Origin: Lagopus muta
Taxonomy: Eukaryota > Chordata > Aves > Galliformes > Phasianidae
Direction of reading: 5' to 3'
NCBI RefSeq assembly: GCF_023343835.1
Contig: NC_064443.1
Coordinates: forward strand, 5,642,001-5,706,000
Length of the DNA stretch: 64,000 nucleotides
The notes under the pieces were generated by a model. It saw nothing but the letters and a program-made list of their open reading frames with translations. It was not told the origin of the DNA and did no database searches. Both the position numbers and the translations under genes were made by a program. Positions 12,901 to 23,560 of this stretch are shown one piece after another. The first letter of the stretch is position 1, and every line of letters starts with the position of its first letter.

Positions 12901-15900
12901 ACAAGGAAAGCATTAAAGAACAGTATTCAGCACTCACTAGGCAATAAGCATCATCGTGTATTAGATTTATTCATGCACACTGTGTGCTGAATCCATGCTT
13001 AGAATTTAGGGCTCCAAGTCCCTTAAGTTAAGGCATAGGTTATGCTGAGGTGGAAGTCATATATTGAAACAGCTCTGACATAATTTGATTGGATCAGATT
13101 TAGAGTTAAGCATAACTGCCTAAAAGCAGGCAAAACTAGGCTTTATGACCTTCGATTTCTTTCTACTACCTTTCCAACACTCCTTTTCTATTTTTAATGC
13201 TTTATTATAAGTGTTTGAAATAATTTGATTTAAATTAAGAATAGATGTTTGCTCCTTCTGGTAGGATTACAGGGTAAGAACATTAAATTGAAAATGCTTG
13301 GGGCAAAGCTAAATCTTGTTATACGTAAAACAATTCACATAAATTCATGATCTCTTACTGTTAAATTTTTAGTGTCGCAATAAAAGTAAAACATCTTAAT
13401 TTCTTAGTGATGTTTATATTGTGGATTTCTTTTTCTCTGCAGTAGCAATTTGATGTTCTCTTTTCATTATGCTTTACTTAGCTTACATCTTACATTTATT
13501 CTTCTTTGCTGATTGGTGAATAGTCCTGTAGATAAGTTGTTTTCCATCAACATTTTGCATTTGTGATTTAAGGAGATTTTTTTTTCCCCTGCATTGAATT
13601 CTGTCTTCAGTGGAATTTTTCCAAGGTCACTGTGCTTACATTTGATACAAACACAAGTATTTGAAAAATGTTCTTTAACTGAGGAATTTGTGAAAACACA
13701 CTGCGTTTACTTGTTCAATAACACAAACATTTCAGGTGCCATAAAACGGAAGGTGGAGTTAGAGTGGGGTACAGAGGACACAGAATACCTTCAGAAAGTA
13801 CATACTCATGTGGAAGGAGCATTAAATGAATTAAAACCTGACATTATAGTTTACAACGCTGGAACTGATATTCTGGATGGCGATCCGTTGGGAGGACTTG
13901 CTATTTCACCTCAGGTTTGTATAACACTAAAATACGTTGAGATTCTCATTATTTGCCGAATACTGGAGTTGGTGCTAAGAGTGAATTGCTTGTGGCAGTT
14001 TGTGAGGCTGAGGTAAGGAATGTACTTCACAGTAAACCGAAACATTTTTCCGTTATAACTCTGCATCCATTGCTCACTGTATGTTTGTTTATTCTTTGTT
14101 TCCTGACTGTTTCTTCATGTGCCTGTTTAAATATCATTCACTTTCTCTCTAAAATATACCCATACTGAACATGCAGATAGCATTCAGACAGGTGTATGTT
14201 TTTTCCCTGCATGATCATTCTCTAGTTCCGTCTGTTTCCTTTGCCCCTCCTACAATCCACTTGATGTTTTTGTCACTTGTGCTTGGTATGTATCTTAACA
14301 CTTAATTTCTTCTGTAGCACTTCTGTCTATTTTAAAAGTCTCCTCTGTTGTCTCCCATATCTAGCAGTCTTGTGCAGCCTATTTGTTATTCTTAACAAAT
14401 GAAGAGTTTTTATCCGCTTTCTCCATTCTTTCTTATAGCACTATCACTTCCTTGTTCAGTTTAGCTTTTCTCCCTCGCTTAGTTTCAGATTTAAATTTTC
14501 ATTTGTCCTGCATAGAGGTCTTCACCTTCTCGATATCATAACAGATAAGCTTTTCTCAAAATATGAAATTCTGTAGCTCTCACATTTCCTCTTCTTTTTT
14601 GATAATTCTTTCCCTGGCAGTTCCTTGTCCTGTTTTCAGGTTTGATTCTCTTTCTTTGTCTACCAGTTCAATGCAGGAAGAAAATGCTTTCTTGATTTAT
14701 GAACTCTTGGAATCCTTCCTAAAGGAGCCATCACTCAGTCTGTTCTGTATTTCAGCACTTTAGTTTTCAGTCTTCCACAAAGCTCTAGTTTCTTGTTAGT
14801 TTCTGTTGCCTTTCTGATGCAGTTCCTCATCCTCATTGTCTCCATCACCAAGCTGTGTGTTCTTGCTTTCTGATTGCCTCCAGATACCTTAATGAGTCTG
14901 GGGTAAAAAGATTTGGGAACTGGTTGGAATTTCCCGGTTTTCCTTTGATGACTGTGTAAAAGTTCCTCTGAGAAATGGAAGAGGTTTGGAGACTGCCATC
15001 AAGTGATAAATGAAAGACACTGATGTGCCTTTTCAATTTTTTTTCTGCCATATCCTAATTGTTAAGAACAGTGAGTTGTTGTAGCCAGTTGGGTGCTGTT
15101 TATATAAAATGTCACTAAAATTATTACACCTTTCCTTCCCTCCATCTTTACAAGAAGAGGTGGAAGGCAGTGTGTGCCATTTCTTTGTGTGACTGCTGTT
15201 TCAGACATCTGATGGAGAAAAGTTTCTGAACTGAGGGCAGGGTTTCTTTTCTCTGATCTTGTTGGCTTAGGAATGATTAATGTGTTTCACCAAGCTGGAA
15301 ATCCTAGCCTAGTGGAACTGCCAAAACTGAAGACATTGAGCCTCTTCAAAGCTAAATAGTCCAGTTTTCAGTTGTGGATGCTGTGTTTGTTTTGAAGTCT
15401 CGCTGTAGTGTTAATTGTACTCAAAATGGGCCTCCACTATAGACAGAAGGTTTGATGTGCAGCAGGATTCTCTCTGGCTTGTTTCTAAATTGCAAGTGTA
15501 GTAGGCTTCAGTCATCTTCAATTTTTGTGTGTTCTTTTCCAGTAACATGCAGAAGCTGGGAGTAAACCCATGTCTGTTTTTCTCAGAGCACCCACTAGAG
15601 ATTTTGGAGGATTTGCTGAGGCAGTTCTGCTCCCATGAGTAGTGACTGCTTCCAGTTCTCCTTTAGGATAGCATTTTCTGCCTCTGCTGGTTGCTCCCCA
15701 GAGGTGTACAGCTCGTTCTGTAATTCTGTTACTTCTTTGCAGGATCTGTTCCCGATATAATTCTTTATTTTTCTGTCTCGATTTTCATTTGTTAGTGTTT
15801 GCACCCATTGTTCTTTTACAGAGTCGTGTCAAACTAAAAACATCCATATTTCATGGTTTTGCAAAATATTTTTCAGCTACATTTTTGAATTTTCCATTTG

Positions 15901-16491
15901 CTTGTGGACACTTTTTTTTTTTTTTTACTTTCTAATATCTCATGGGCAAGAGTTCTTATAAGAATTTATAGTAAGCAACTTTTGTCTGTTGTGTCCTCTA
16001 GAACTAAGACAAAGATTTTAGATTTGCTGTTTTTGTTGTTTTGTTGTTTTTTTTTTTTTTAAAGGCTTATAATGTAATGTCTGTAACAAGGCTTTTAAAA
16101 TAATTCTGTGTTCCCAGTACAAAATACAAGGCTAAATTACTTGTTAAGCATCCCGTACTGCAAATCCATAAGCCAGCAACTAAGTCTGTTAGAACTAAAA
16201 TACCATATTGTACCACTTCAGTTTTTTCTAACTGTTGTAAACATGCAGGGAATTGTGAAGAGAGATGAAGTCGTGTTCAAGGCTGCCAGAAGCCGTGGAA
16301 TCCCAATTTTGATGGTGACATCTGGAGGCTACCAGAAGAGGACTGCCCGCATTATTGCTGATTCTATCCTCAACTTGCACAACCTGGGGCTTATTGACAA
16401 GGACCTAGCAACCAGTGGAGCTGAAAATCCTAAGGTAGAACAGATGATTAGGGACTCTGTAACAGACTTAACCAATTTATCACTGCAGTGA
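3861..16491 (+). CDS. HDAC11: Histone deacetylase 11 (class IV), 3' seven coding exons, 5' end missing
   Basis: HDAC11 is a zinc-dependent class IV deacylase of nucleus and cytoplasm. It is known as a weak histone deacetylase and a strong remover of long fatty acyl groups from lysine, and it has been linked to IL-10 repression. Seven exons with GT-AG borders join in phase (117, 43, 77, 63, 97, 179 and 243 nt) to give 272 residues, starting at the equivalent of human W85. All key residues are present: the tandem His of GGGFHH (human 142/143), the zinc ligands in DLDAH (D181, H183) and NAGTD (D261), and the catalytic Tyr of SGGYQKR (Y304). Identity to the human protein is high up to about ILNL and then drops. 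The N-terminal 84 or so residues are not in the window. The family assignment is secure; the human residue numbers are from memory of the family. Confidence 0.97.
3978..7542 (+). other. HDAC11 intron containing the 62-bp minisatellite
   Basis: The intron is 3565 nt between window exons 1 and 2. It is AT-rich and holds the six-copy minisatellite at 6373-6744 and a T-run with an A-rich stretch just after it (about 6778-6805). No other element could be identified. Confidence 0.85.
6373..6744. repeat. 62-bp AT-rich minisatellite, six tandem copies
   Basis: Six units of exactly 62 bp lie in perfect register, starting at 6373, 6435, 6497, 6559, 6621 and 6683. I see only about four substitutions from the consensus and no indels: one in copy 2 and three in copy 6. 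Each unit contains TGACATGATG, CTTATCACATATAG and an AT-rich end. The word CTTATC (GATAAG on the - strand) recurs at 6405, 6467, 6529, 6591, 6653 and 6715. The near identity suggests recent expansion or homogenisation and likely copy-number polymorphism. It lies in an intron and is not coding. Confidence 0.97.
7543..7585 (+). CDS. HDAC11: HDAC11 window exon 2 (AGKLAVDRGWAINV)
   Basis: This micro-exon is 43 nt: 14 codons plus the first base of a Gly codon. The acceptor is TTCCTTCAG ending at 7542 and the donor is GTGAGT from 7586. It encodes AGKLAVDRGWAINV; human has E in place of D at the eighth position. The split Gly codon is completed by GA at the start of the next exon, giving the triple Gly before the catalytic His pair. 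A frame reads on into the intron to 7782 with no family similarity, so the splice donor is preferred. Confidence 0.96.
7586..8648 (+). other. HDAC11 intron
   Basis: The intron is 1063 nt between window exons 2 and 3. It is AT-rich, with nothing recognisable besides splice sites. Confidence 0.9.
8649..8725 (+). CDS. HDAC11: HDAC11 window exon 3, catalytic His pair
   Basis: The exon is 77 nt, entered in phase 1 and left in phase 0. The acceptor is GCTTAG ending at 8648 and the donor is GTAAGA from 8726. With the carried-over G it reads GGGFHHCSSDKGGGF and then CAYADITLAIK. The adjacent His residues are the charge-relay pair of class I, II and IV deacetylases (human H142/H143). Only one residue differs from human here (K for R after CSSD). 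This is the most conserved piece of the gene. Confidence 0.98.
8726..10409 (+). other. HDAC11 intron
   Basis: The intron is 1684 nt between window exons 3 and 4. It contains an A-run near 8985-8998 and a TAGTAT-rich patch near 9306-9345. The middle part (about 9660-9990) is richer in GC and CTG/CAGC words than the rest, but I could not assign it to a repeat family. Confidence 0.88.
10410..10472 (+). CDS. HDAC11: HDAC11 window exon 4, zinc-ligand motif DLDAH
   Basis: The exon is 63 nt, 21 codons, phase 0 at both ends. The acceptor is CCCCTCCAG ending at 10409 and the donor is GTGAGT from 10473. It encodes FLFERVPGVSKATII followed by DLDAHQ. The Asp and His of DLDAH bind the active-site zinc (human D181 and H183). 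Differences from human are VPGVSK for VEGISR. Confidence 0.98.
10473..12513 (+). other. HDAC11 intron
   Basis: The intron is 2041 nt between window exons 4 and 5. It holds a T22 run at 12312-12333, too far upstream to be the polypyrimidine tract of the acceptor. T-rich sequence near 11210-11270 produces small chance frames. No repeat family was recognised. Confidence 0.88.
12312..12333. repeat. Poly(T) run, 22 nt
   Basis: An uninterrupted T22 inside an HDAC11 intron. It is a probable length-variable homopolymer or an old retroposon tail on the - strand; no body of a retroposon is visible beside it. Confidence 0.9.
12514..12610 (+). CDS. HDAC11: HDAC11 window exon 5 (GNGHERDFM...GFAK)
   Basis: The exon is 97 nt: 32 codons plus one base. 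The acceptor is TTCCTTCAG ending at 12513 and the donor is GTAAGT from 12611. It starts GNGHERDFMNDHRVYIMDVY and continues NRFIYPGDGFAK. The carried C joins GT of the next exon to make Arg, where human has Gln. The GNGHERD segment directly follows the zinc ligands. Confidence 0.97.
12611..13735 (+). other. HDAC11 intron
   Basis: The intron is 1125 nt between window exons 5 and 6. It is AT-rich with nothing recognisable. The frame of the next exon is open back to 13594, giving an apparent N-terminal extension with no family similarity. Confidence 0.9.
13736..13914 (+). CDS. HDAC11: HDAC11 window exon 6, third zinc ligand NAGTD
   Basis: The exon is 179 nt: two bases completing a split codon plus 59 codons. 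The acceptor is CATTTCAG ending at 13735. The donor is GTTTGT from 13915, weaker than the other donors in this gene. The product begins AIKRKVELEWGTEDTEYLQK and ends LGGLAISPQ. It contains NAGTDILDGD, whose Asp (human D261) is the third zinc ligand. The VHTHVEGALNELK stretch diverges most from human but keeps the same length. The frame stays open upstream to 13594 and downstream to 14016; those extensions look like intron. Confidence 0.97.
13915..16248 (+). other. HDAC11 intron
   Basis: The intron is 2334 nt before the terminal exon. The portion 14050-14830 is pyrimidine-rich on the + strand. T-runs occur near 15909-15926 and 16036-16062. The frame of the last exon is open back to 16108, but only the sequence from 16249 matches the family. 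Confidence 0.88.
16249..16491 (+). CDS. HDAC11: HDAC11 terminal coding exon, catalytic Tyr and divergent C-tail
   Basis: The terminal exon has 243 coding nt, 80 codons plus TGA at 16489-16491. The acceptor is ACATGCAG ending at 16248. The product begins GIVKRDEVVFKAARSRGIPI and continues LMVTSGGYQKRTARIIADSI. The Tyr of SGGYQKR is the transition-state Tyr (human Y304). After ILNL the sequence leaves the mammalian pattern: it has an acidic and polar tail ending DSVTDLTNLSLQ, where human HDAC11 ends in a proline-rich segment. By my count the tail is about nine residues longer than in human. Confidence 0.97.
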   Translation, partial: GIVKRDEVVFKAARSRGIPILMVTSGGYQKRTARIIADSILNLHNLGLIDKDLATSGAENPKVEQMIRDSVTDLTNLSLQ

Positions 16492-18150
16492 TGGTTAATA
16501 AGTTTTTTTTCCTTAAATTTGGCGTTTTAGGAGCAGGAAGTTTCCAAGGTTAATGTAAGAAATTCACAAAGGACTGAGCTTGCCTGTAAAATAACCTAGT
16601 ATGGACAGCACACAGTTGCAGATTAGCTGTGTTTAACTACTGAAGCTGTCTAGAGCGAAGGCAACAAATCCTTCTGTGCTAATTTACATGTACTCAAGAG
16701 TACCTTGTTTCAGTTTATAATCTTACTGTAGAAAGCTTTAATTGCTTCCTATTGTTATGGATTGTCCACTGTGTTCAAAGAACTGTGTGGTTGGACTTTC
16801 CCAGGCCTGTTTGGTGGTATGGTTCAGACAGTGGCTGGAGTAATCTGCACTAAACTTACTGGTATTATTCTTAGATACTGCATTGTATTTACTACTTTTT
16901 TAAAGGTTGTTATAGCAGTTCTGTGCAGTCTTCTACTGTCAATTTAACACTCAAGTGCAATAATATGGAGAACAGTTCAGTTGCTTGGCTTTTAAGCCAT
17001 AGCCTATTAGAATGAACATTTGTTAATGTATATTTTATTCCTGTTTACTACAGTGACGTAGATTCTGCTTTTAAGTACACTGAAAATAGAATATGAAATG
17101 GCTTTGGCTTTGTATGCAGATGGGCAGTAAGGGATCAGCAATAAGTGTAATTTTTGCCTCTTGAAATGAGGCCTGCATTTAAAGGCAGTAGTTACTATGC
17201 ATTGTAGTTTGTTTACTCTGACTTACTAGAAAATTAAACCTAGTTGTAGTGTTCTGAGAACTGTTGCAGAAAATGTCACGTAGAAATATGAAATACTTTT
17301 TATCACCTACTTGTCATATATAAGCCTTGCAGAGTAAATTTCAATTTTTTTCCAGCTAGTACTGTTTTTCACTTGCTTGAAGATTACTGATAGTCATAGC
17401 TACAGTCATAGTTGGTAACCAAATTGTTTGTATTTAGAAATAAAATACTGTGAAACTTCTACAGTAAGCTAATGTAATAACCTTATATGGGAGGTTCTAG
17501 GAGGTACTATGATAGGAGAACAAAATAGTGCATTCAGATGCAAATTATTGGTGATTGACTGTAATGTTTGTTTTTGTTGGTACATTATGTATTAAATACT
17601 GCTTGTAGCATTGGATCTTAAATGTACTAAATTCTATATTTGGCAAGAGCTTTCTTAACTTCCAGGTATTCACTGGTCTTCTGTTCAGGTTTGAGCCTTT
17701 CTGTGAAGGGACTCTGATGTTTTCCATGTAGTAGAATTGGTGTGTAAGCTATTTAAGGAATGTTTCATTCTGATTAGAATACTTACCTCAGTAATGTCAT
17801 TTTTAAATGTATGATGTTTATTAATGGTTGGAATTTGCACAATTGCTATAAATAGCTGCTTTAAACCAGATTTGGCATATTGCACTAATCTTGATTTGCA
17901 GCACCATTGTTAAAAGGCACTTTTAAACTTCTTATTATAGGTGGTCAGAGTACAACTAATGTGGAGATTTATTTTTTTCTACACTGTCTGTGTTACTGAA
18001 AGATGTTGGTATTCTTTCATATAATTTTTATAAAATTATAAATGAAATTTCTATGAACTAAAATGCTGTAATAGTGCATATTCTGTTTGTGTTAACTTGT
18101 TTGTTTTACTTTAACTCAGTAAAGATTAAAATAATGTTGAATAATGCTGG
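16492..18150 (+). other. HDAC11: HDAC11 3' untranslated region (probable)
   Basis: AT-rich, gene-free sequence runs directly on from the stop codon. Two candidate polyadenylation signals stand out: AATAAA at 17439-17444, and ATTAAA at 18125-18130 followed within 40 nt by a TTTGCTTTT and TTTTGTCTGTG-type T/GT-rich stretch. I prefer the distal site because of its downstream element, which gives a UTR of about 1.65 kb. Short and long forms are both possible. The exact cleavage point is inferred. Confidence 0.6.
18125..18130 (+). promoter_or_regulatory. Distal polyadenylation signal candidate (ATTAAA)
   Basis: This is the commonest variant poly(A) hexamer. It sits in an A-rich stretch with T/GT-rich sequence just downstream and is taken as the likely end of the HDAC11 transcript. 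The AATAAA at 17439-17444 is the proximal alternative. Confidence 0.45.
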
Positions 18151-21100
18151 CGACTTTGCTTTTCACTTATTTTGTCTGTGAATATTTTGGATGAAACACT
18201 TTATTAAAAAGGTGCTTTTTTTGGCAGTTAAAATGTAGCTGAAACTGCAGCATATCTCAAGGATGAGCAGTACAGTGTTTGTCAACAGTGGAGGACTTCT
18301 CTGGCGATTACCGTGCTGGCCTCTCAAGTGAAGTTGGAGTTATGCCTGTAAATATTAAAGGAATCATAAGGTCATCATAAGGTGTTAAGGTTGCTTTCTA
18401 ATTCCATATTGCGTTCTAGACGTGACAAAACTTTTAAGCTGAATTTAAACTTAGTGCATTATGATTCATATCAAATCTTGTTACCAGTGGACAAGGTGCA
18501 CCAAACACTGTCACGGACACATCTGCAGGTACCTGCAACCATCAGAACTGGCTGCTGGAAAGCTGAATAGTAAAGCTGAATAGTAGCAGATGATGATGGG
18601 AAAAGAGGTGGGACTTCTTTTTGTTTGGAGTTTTCTTTTTGTTTTTGCTTCCTTTTTTTGAGTTGCATTTTTGACTATAAATCTTCCCGTAATAGGAAGG
18701 AATGTTTCACAACTGCTGCCTTAACGTGTGACAAAATACATCTCCTGAAGAAAGGCTGGTTGGTCATCTTTCCTAATGAGATATCGGTTTTCACTCAAAT
18801 TCTTTAATTAAGAATAGATGCATCCAAAAGCTGATAGTACAAAAGAATTTTTTTCAATCAGCCACATGTGAAATGTGTTGAAAAACCTGAGGAGTTGATG
18901 CTGTTGTCTCTGATCTAACAGTTGGCCTGGTGAGTTTGACCCCTATCTCCTCACCTCTGTGTTTTACAGTCTATATGCAGTGTAGAAGTTGGTGTTAAAA
19001 GCACTGTGCATTGTGTTAATAGTCTCACAATGACTGCATTTTAGATATAGATAGTAATATCAATCTCTTTCAACTTGAATGTGATTTTTTTTTTTGTTTG
19101 GACTTCTGATTTTTTTTTTTTTTTTTTTTTTTTAACCCCTTGGATTCTGAAGTCCCAGACTTCTGTCATAAATACAAGGAAGAATTTGAGAAATGCTGTT
19201 GTCAGCTATAATAATGCTGTGGATTGGTAGTCAGTTTATTGTGTGCAGGGCAGGGACATTCTACAATGAATAATAGCTGTTTGGGCACACAGATTCCCTA
19301 CCCCTTGCAGCTTGAACAACCTGATGGTTCTGAAATCTGACCTTTCCTTGCTGCTGCACACCAGTATCTCAGCCCTCTCTTACGCATACAATTCTTTTGA
19401 GTGCTGTCTGCATACTTTTCTGGTGGGCTGTGAAGTGACTCATTTCTTGTACTTCACAAATTATGCTACATAATTGTGTCCTACAGCATAGTCACTTTGG
19501 GGAGAATGCTCTGACAAATCCAGATGTTAATAAGTTGATAATCTTGGAAATGGTCTTTGCTCATACTGTTCTGCCAAAAGCTAGAGCTGGCGGACTTCAG
19601 GGAGCTGCAGCTCTATGATCTTGGTGCTGTGTGCTCTGCTAGTTGCTGAACAATTGGAAACATTCTGTGTTCCAGAAAACTGCATCTCCTTGCAAAAGAA
19701 GGAAGTTCATTTATTATCTCTAGTCAATGGGAAATGATCTTATAATCCCTGGTTGATTCTGAAATGCAGAGCGTGTCAGAAACAGAAATAGGGGGCCTAA
19801 TCCCAAGTGGTTCTGTATCTTGAATTTACCTTGAATTTAGACTGTCTGTGTATTCCCCAACTAGAGGCAGGCCCAAAGTTGTTTGATAGGTACTCGTGTT
19901 TATCTTGAGTTTGAAATAGGTGTGATTTCCAGGCTTCTAGTTTTAATTTGACCCTGATGTTTTTTTTTTAATTTCTTGGATTTCCCATCCAGTGCTCATC
20001 TACTTTTTTTGCTTTCTGTTATGCTTTGTGTTGATAACTTTGCTAATTATTCTTTTTCTTACTTCAAAGAGGAACAGAATTAATTCCTTCCACAAAGAGA
20101 TAACATTTTGGTCTTATTACATTGTTGGATTCTCTCCTATGCTTACTGCAGCAGTGAAAAGTGGAGACTGGTTCTGTTCAGTTCCCAAATCAGTGCAATA
20201 TGGTACCCACCTTTAGATGATGCTTAGGAAAAAGTAAACTGCTGCCTTACTTTACTGCTGCATCTCAAATGTGCAAAAATGCTTTGTCTTGCGTATTTGA
20301 GTGGCTCTGAATTCAAAATGGGCTGATAAGACAAATTAACTGAACTGATAAGATAGAGTAGGAGGTCACTGTGGTGGGGCTGTGGCTCTGACTTACTTGC
20401 TCACTGCAGTTCTGACCTTTCTCCCAACATCTGAGACCAAACTTGTGGCTGGGGATGGAGTCAACGCAAAATTTCTGAGGAAAGTGTCAGTGCTGTAAGG
20501 CACACCTTGTTTTAGCAGTCCTGTGGTATTGTGTTGGACCAGGGCGAGGGGCTGTGGCACGTATTTCCTTCCCTTTTCCTCCCTTCAGAACTAATGTTGC
20601 AGGTAATTAAACTATGTTGTCAAATATAGAGCTAGTTATGCATCTCATTAATCAGATCCAGACTTCGGTGTTTTGCAGTTGAATGTAACTTCCTTTGAGC
20701 TTGGCTGGAACAGAGACTGGAACAGATTATCTTTATTTTGGAAATCCATGTCTGAGTTATATAAAAATGAGGGAAATAAATCTGAGGTCAGCATAGAAGG
20801 ATGCTTCTTATCTATGCAGTGTCTTCAAGTTAGTCCTTAGAAGAGTTGTAACAGATGCAGTGCTTTGTAAGAGAGAAAAGACGTCTCCTTTCTTTCAGTT
20901 TTGACATCGTAAGAAAAATTACAATTAATCCTGCTAGCCAAATGTAGCTTGTCATTTGTCTGTGCTTTTGCCCTTGTATTTGCTTAAGTACAGAAGAGAG
21001 TAAAAAGGATTTAGGATAATTGAAGAGAGGAGACAAGGAAACTGAAAATTTCTTGAGTAAAAAATTGCAGTGTGCTTTCTTTACATAGGATGTGACATTG

Positions 21101-23201
21101 AGAGCTGCTTTTTGTATGAATTGGGTACAATTTTTTTTTTGTTATCAGATATCAGCATATTTTATTTTACTTTTTTTTATGTCGTGCAGAGCTTCTGTTT
21201 TCATTCTTTACTAATCTTTCCTGAGACTATCACCCATCAAAATTGTAACCAAGAACATTTAACTATTTTACAGAGGTAAACATGAAGGCTAAGTGGAGTT
21301 TGAGCTTAATTGTCTTGTTTCTTAGTTACAGCAGCTGCTGGTCACTCACTGTATGGATTCTCAGCAGTGGATGTATACAGATACCCTGCATGTGTGCCTG
21401 AGTAAGTGGCGTGGATGCACAGCAACTTCTGTTGATAAACGCTTTCTGTTTTGGGTTAAGTAGCTTGGTAGAGAATGAGATGTTTGCTTCTTGAATAGAA
21501 ATCATAATAGCTTGTTCAGCAATTGAAAGAAGATTCCATTTTAACTTGATTCCTTTGAAAAGCAAAACAAATTGACAAATATCAGAAGTAAATGGAGATG
21601 TTCTTATGGTACTTCCAGAAGCTAGTGTGTCTTGATGGTTCTCAATTTCAAGGACTTGGAGTACCACTGTAGATTAGATGAGTTAGTCTTTGCCAAGACT
21701 ACATCCTGTGATAATCAGAGAAATACAGATTAATGGAAAGCAGAGAGAAAAAGGAATAGCTGCAGGTGACATGATGCAAATGCTATAATCACTCTCAGGT
21801 TGATATGATAATGCAGCTTGGGCTTAGAGGAAGGAATGGTATCAAATGCAGCCCTGCTCATTGCTTGTAGGAATAAAAAGTGGGTGACATTCTGTATTAA
21901 AATTCCTAATTCCTGCTTTTCCCTTCTTCCAGAACACTTCATTATTTGAGCATCAGGAGATTCAAATGATATTTTCTTAAAAATAAAAAAAGTGTGGATT
22001 TTTTTTTGTAGCCTTCATAAGAATTCTCAGATGGGCACAAGCCATGGGTTAGCTGCAGTCCAGCAGAGCACTTGAGCATGGGCTGCAGCTCTGGCACCCC
22101 AAGGAGAAGATAGCTGCTCTGTAAGAGGGGCTGCACTTCTCTGCATAGCTCAGCAGCACCAGCTGCAGCCTGAAGGCTGGATGATAACATCTCTGAACAC
22201 TGGGCATGTGATCCTTGTCTCAGCAATATCTTAATGTCAGTTTTCAGGTAGCCTTAGGAGGTTACACAGTACACTGCCTATTACCATCCATGTTTTAAAG
22301 CAGGTTTGTAACCATTTCCTAAAATGCTTTCGGTGGAAGTCTTTAAACTATTGGGACTTGCAAACAGAAATATTGAAATTAACTTTTTCTGGAGGAATTG
22401 TTTAAACTTCATGGTATGCTGGCTCTGAGATTAATTTTGAGGTGAAATTTCTTGATCTTTCCCATTATTTCTAAGAGTCACCTTTTGTTAATTAAAAAGC
22501 AAAAACAACAGAACACAATTTCTGTACGACTTTGTTTTAGCAGCGTGAAATGTGGAACTAAGAGAAAATAGTCCTTAAAGGATTTGTACTTACATTTTAA
22601 ATTAAATAATGTACTTAATTATTCATACCATGTTAAGATCAGAGAGCAAAATTCTGCGAACACAGATTGGATTTCTGTACTCACATCTCAGATACCCTCT
22701 AATGAGGTTGTAAAGCCAGAGTAGAGATTCATCGCATACCACCAAACACAACTGGCAACAATAAGTACTGAAAGTCAAATCATTATTTTAGATGGTGGAA
22801 ACAGAAGCTGGGAGTCTGTAGCAATTGCAGCATGCTATGTTTGTGTACAGGATATGTACAAGGCTATGAAGTTACAGTGCATCTCCTGAAGTGTTACAGC
22901 AGAACTTCTGCTAAATTTTACATGGCAAGAAGTGTAAGACCCACTCTTCCATGCAGTCTGCAAATTGACAATTAAATTTGAGATCTGTGATATCTTAAAT
23001 AATGATCAGAATGAAATGGCAGCTGCAAAGTTGAGTCTGATACTGTTATGAGTACTGAGTACTGTTATGTCAGAATACCTTGCAATTGACAATAGCTTTT
23101 TGTGTGTTGGTCTGGTTTTATACAATATTTATAGACAGGTGTTTTCTTACAGGATTGCCAGGAGTGTTGCTATCACTCTGAATGTTGCAGCTTGTTAAAT
23201 A
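18151..23201. other. Intergenic, no gene seen
   Basis: About 5 kb downstream of HDAC11. It holds a T24 run at 19110-19133 (with a shorter T-run just before it), a 13-bp direct duplication of AAAGCTGAATAGT near 18560-18587, and a more GC-rich patch at about 22030-22220. The open frames are short and show no family resemblance. Confidence 0.7.
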
Positions 23202-23560
23202 ATAGATCATTAAGGTTGGAAAGACCATTAAGATCATCTGGTCCAGCCATCAACCCGTGCCTGTGACATCTGTCCTTTTTTGAACACCTCCGGGGATGGT
23301 GACTCCATCACTTCCCTTGGCAGCCTGTTCCACTGCTGCTCTAGAATTTTTTCCTAATATCCAATCTTAACCTCCCCTGGCACAATTTCAGGCCATTCCC
23401 TCTCATCCTGATGCTGTTACCCAGGAGCAGAGGCCAATCCCCACCTCACCACTACCTGTTCAGGTCAGGCAGTTGTAGAGAGAGATAAGATCTCCCTGAG
23501 CCTCCTCTTCTCCAGACTGAATAATCCCAGTTATTTCAGCTACTCCTCATAAGGCTTGTA
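23202..23560 (-). mobile_element. CR1 retrotransposon fragment (3' part)
   Basis: This non-LTR element lies antisense to HDAC11. From the left it reads the reverse of a CR1 3' end: a degenerate ATTCTATGA-type tail, then AAGGTTGGAAAGACC, then the sequence opposite the last part of the reverse transcriptase ORF (TTTTTGAACACCTCC, CTGTTCCACTGC, CCCCTGGCACAA). It is 5'-truncated at about 359 bp and diverged, with no intact coding frame. Confidence 0.93.
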
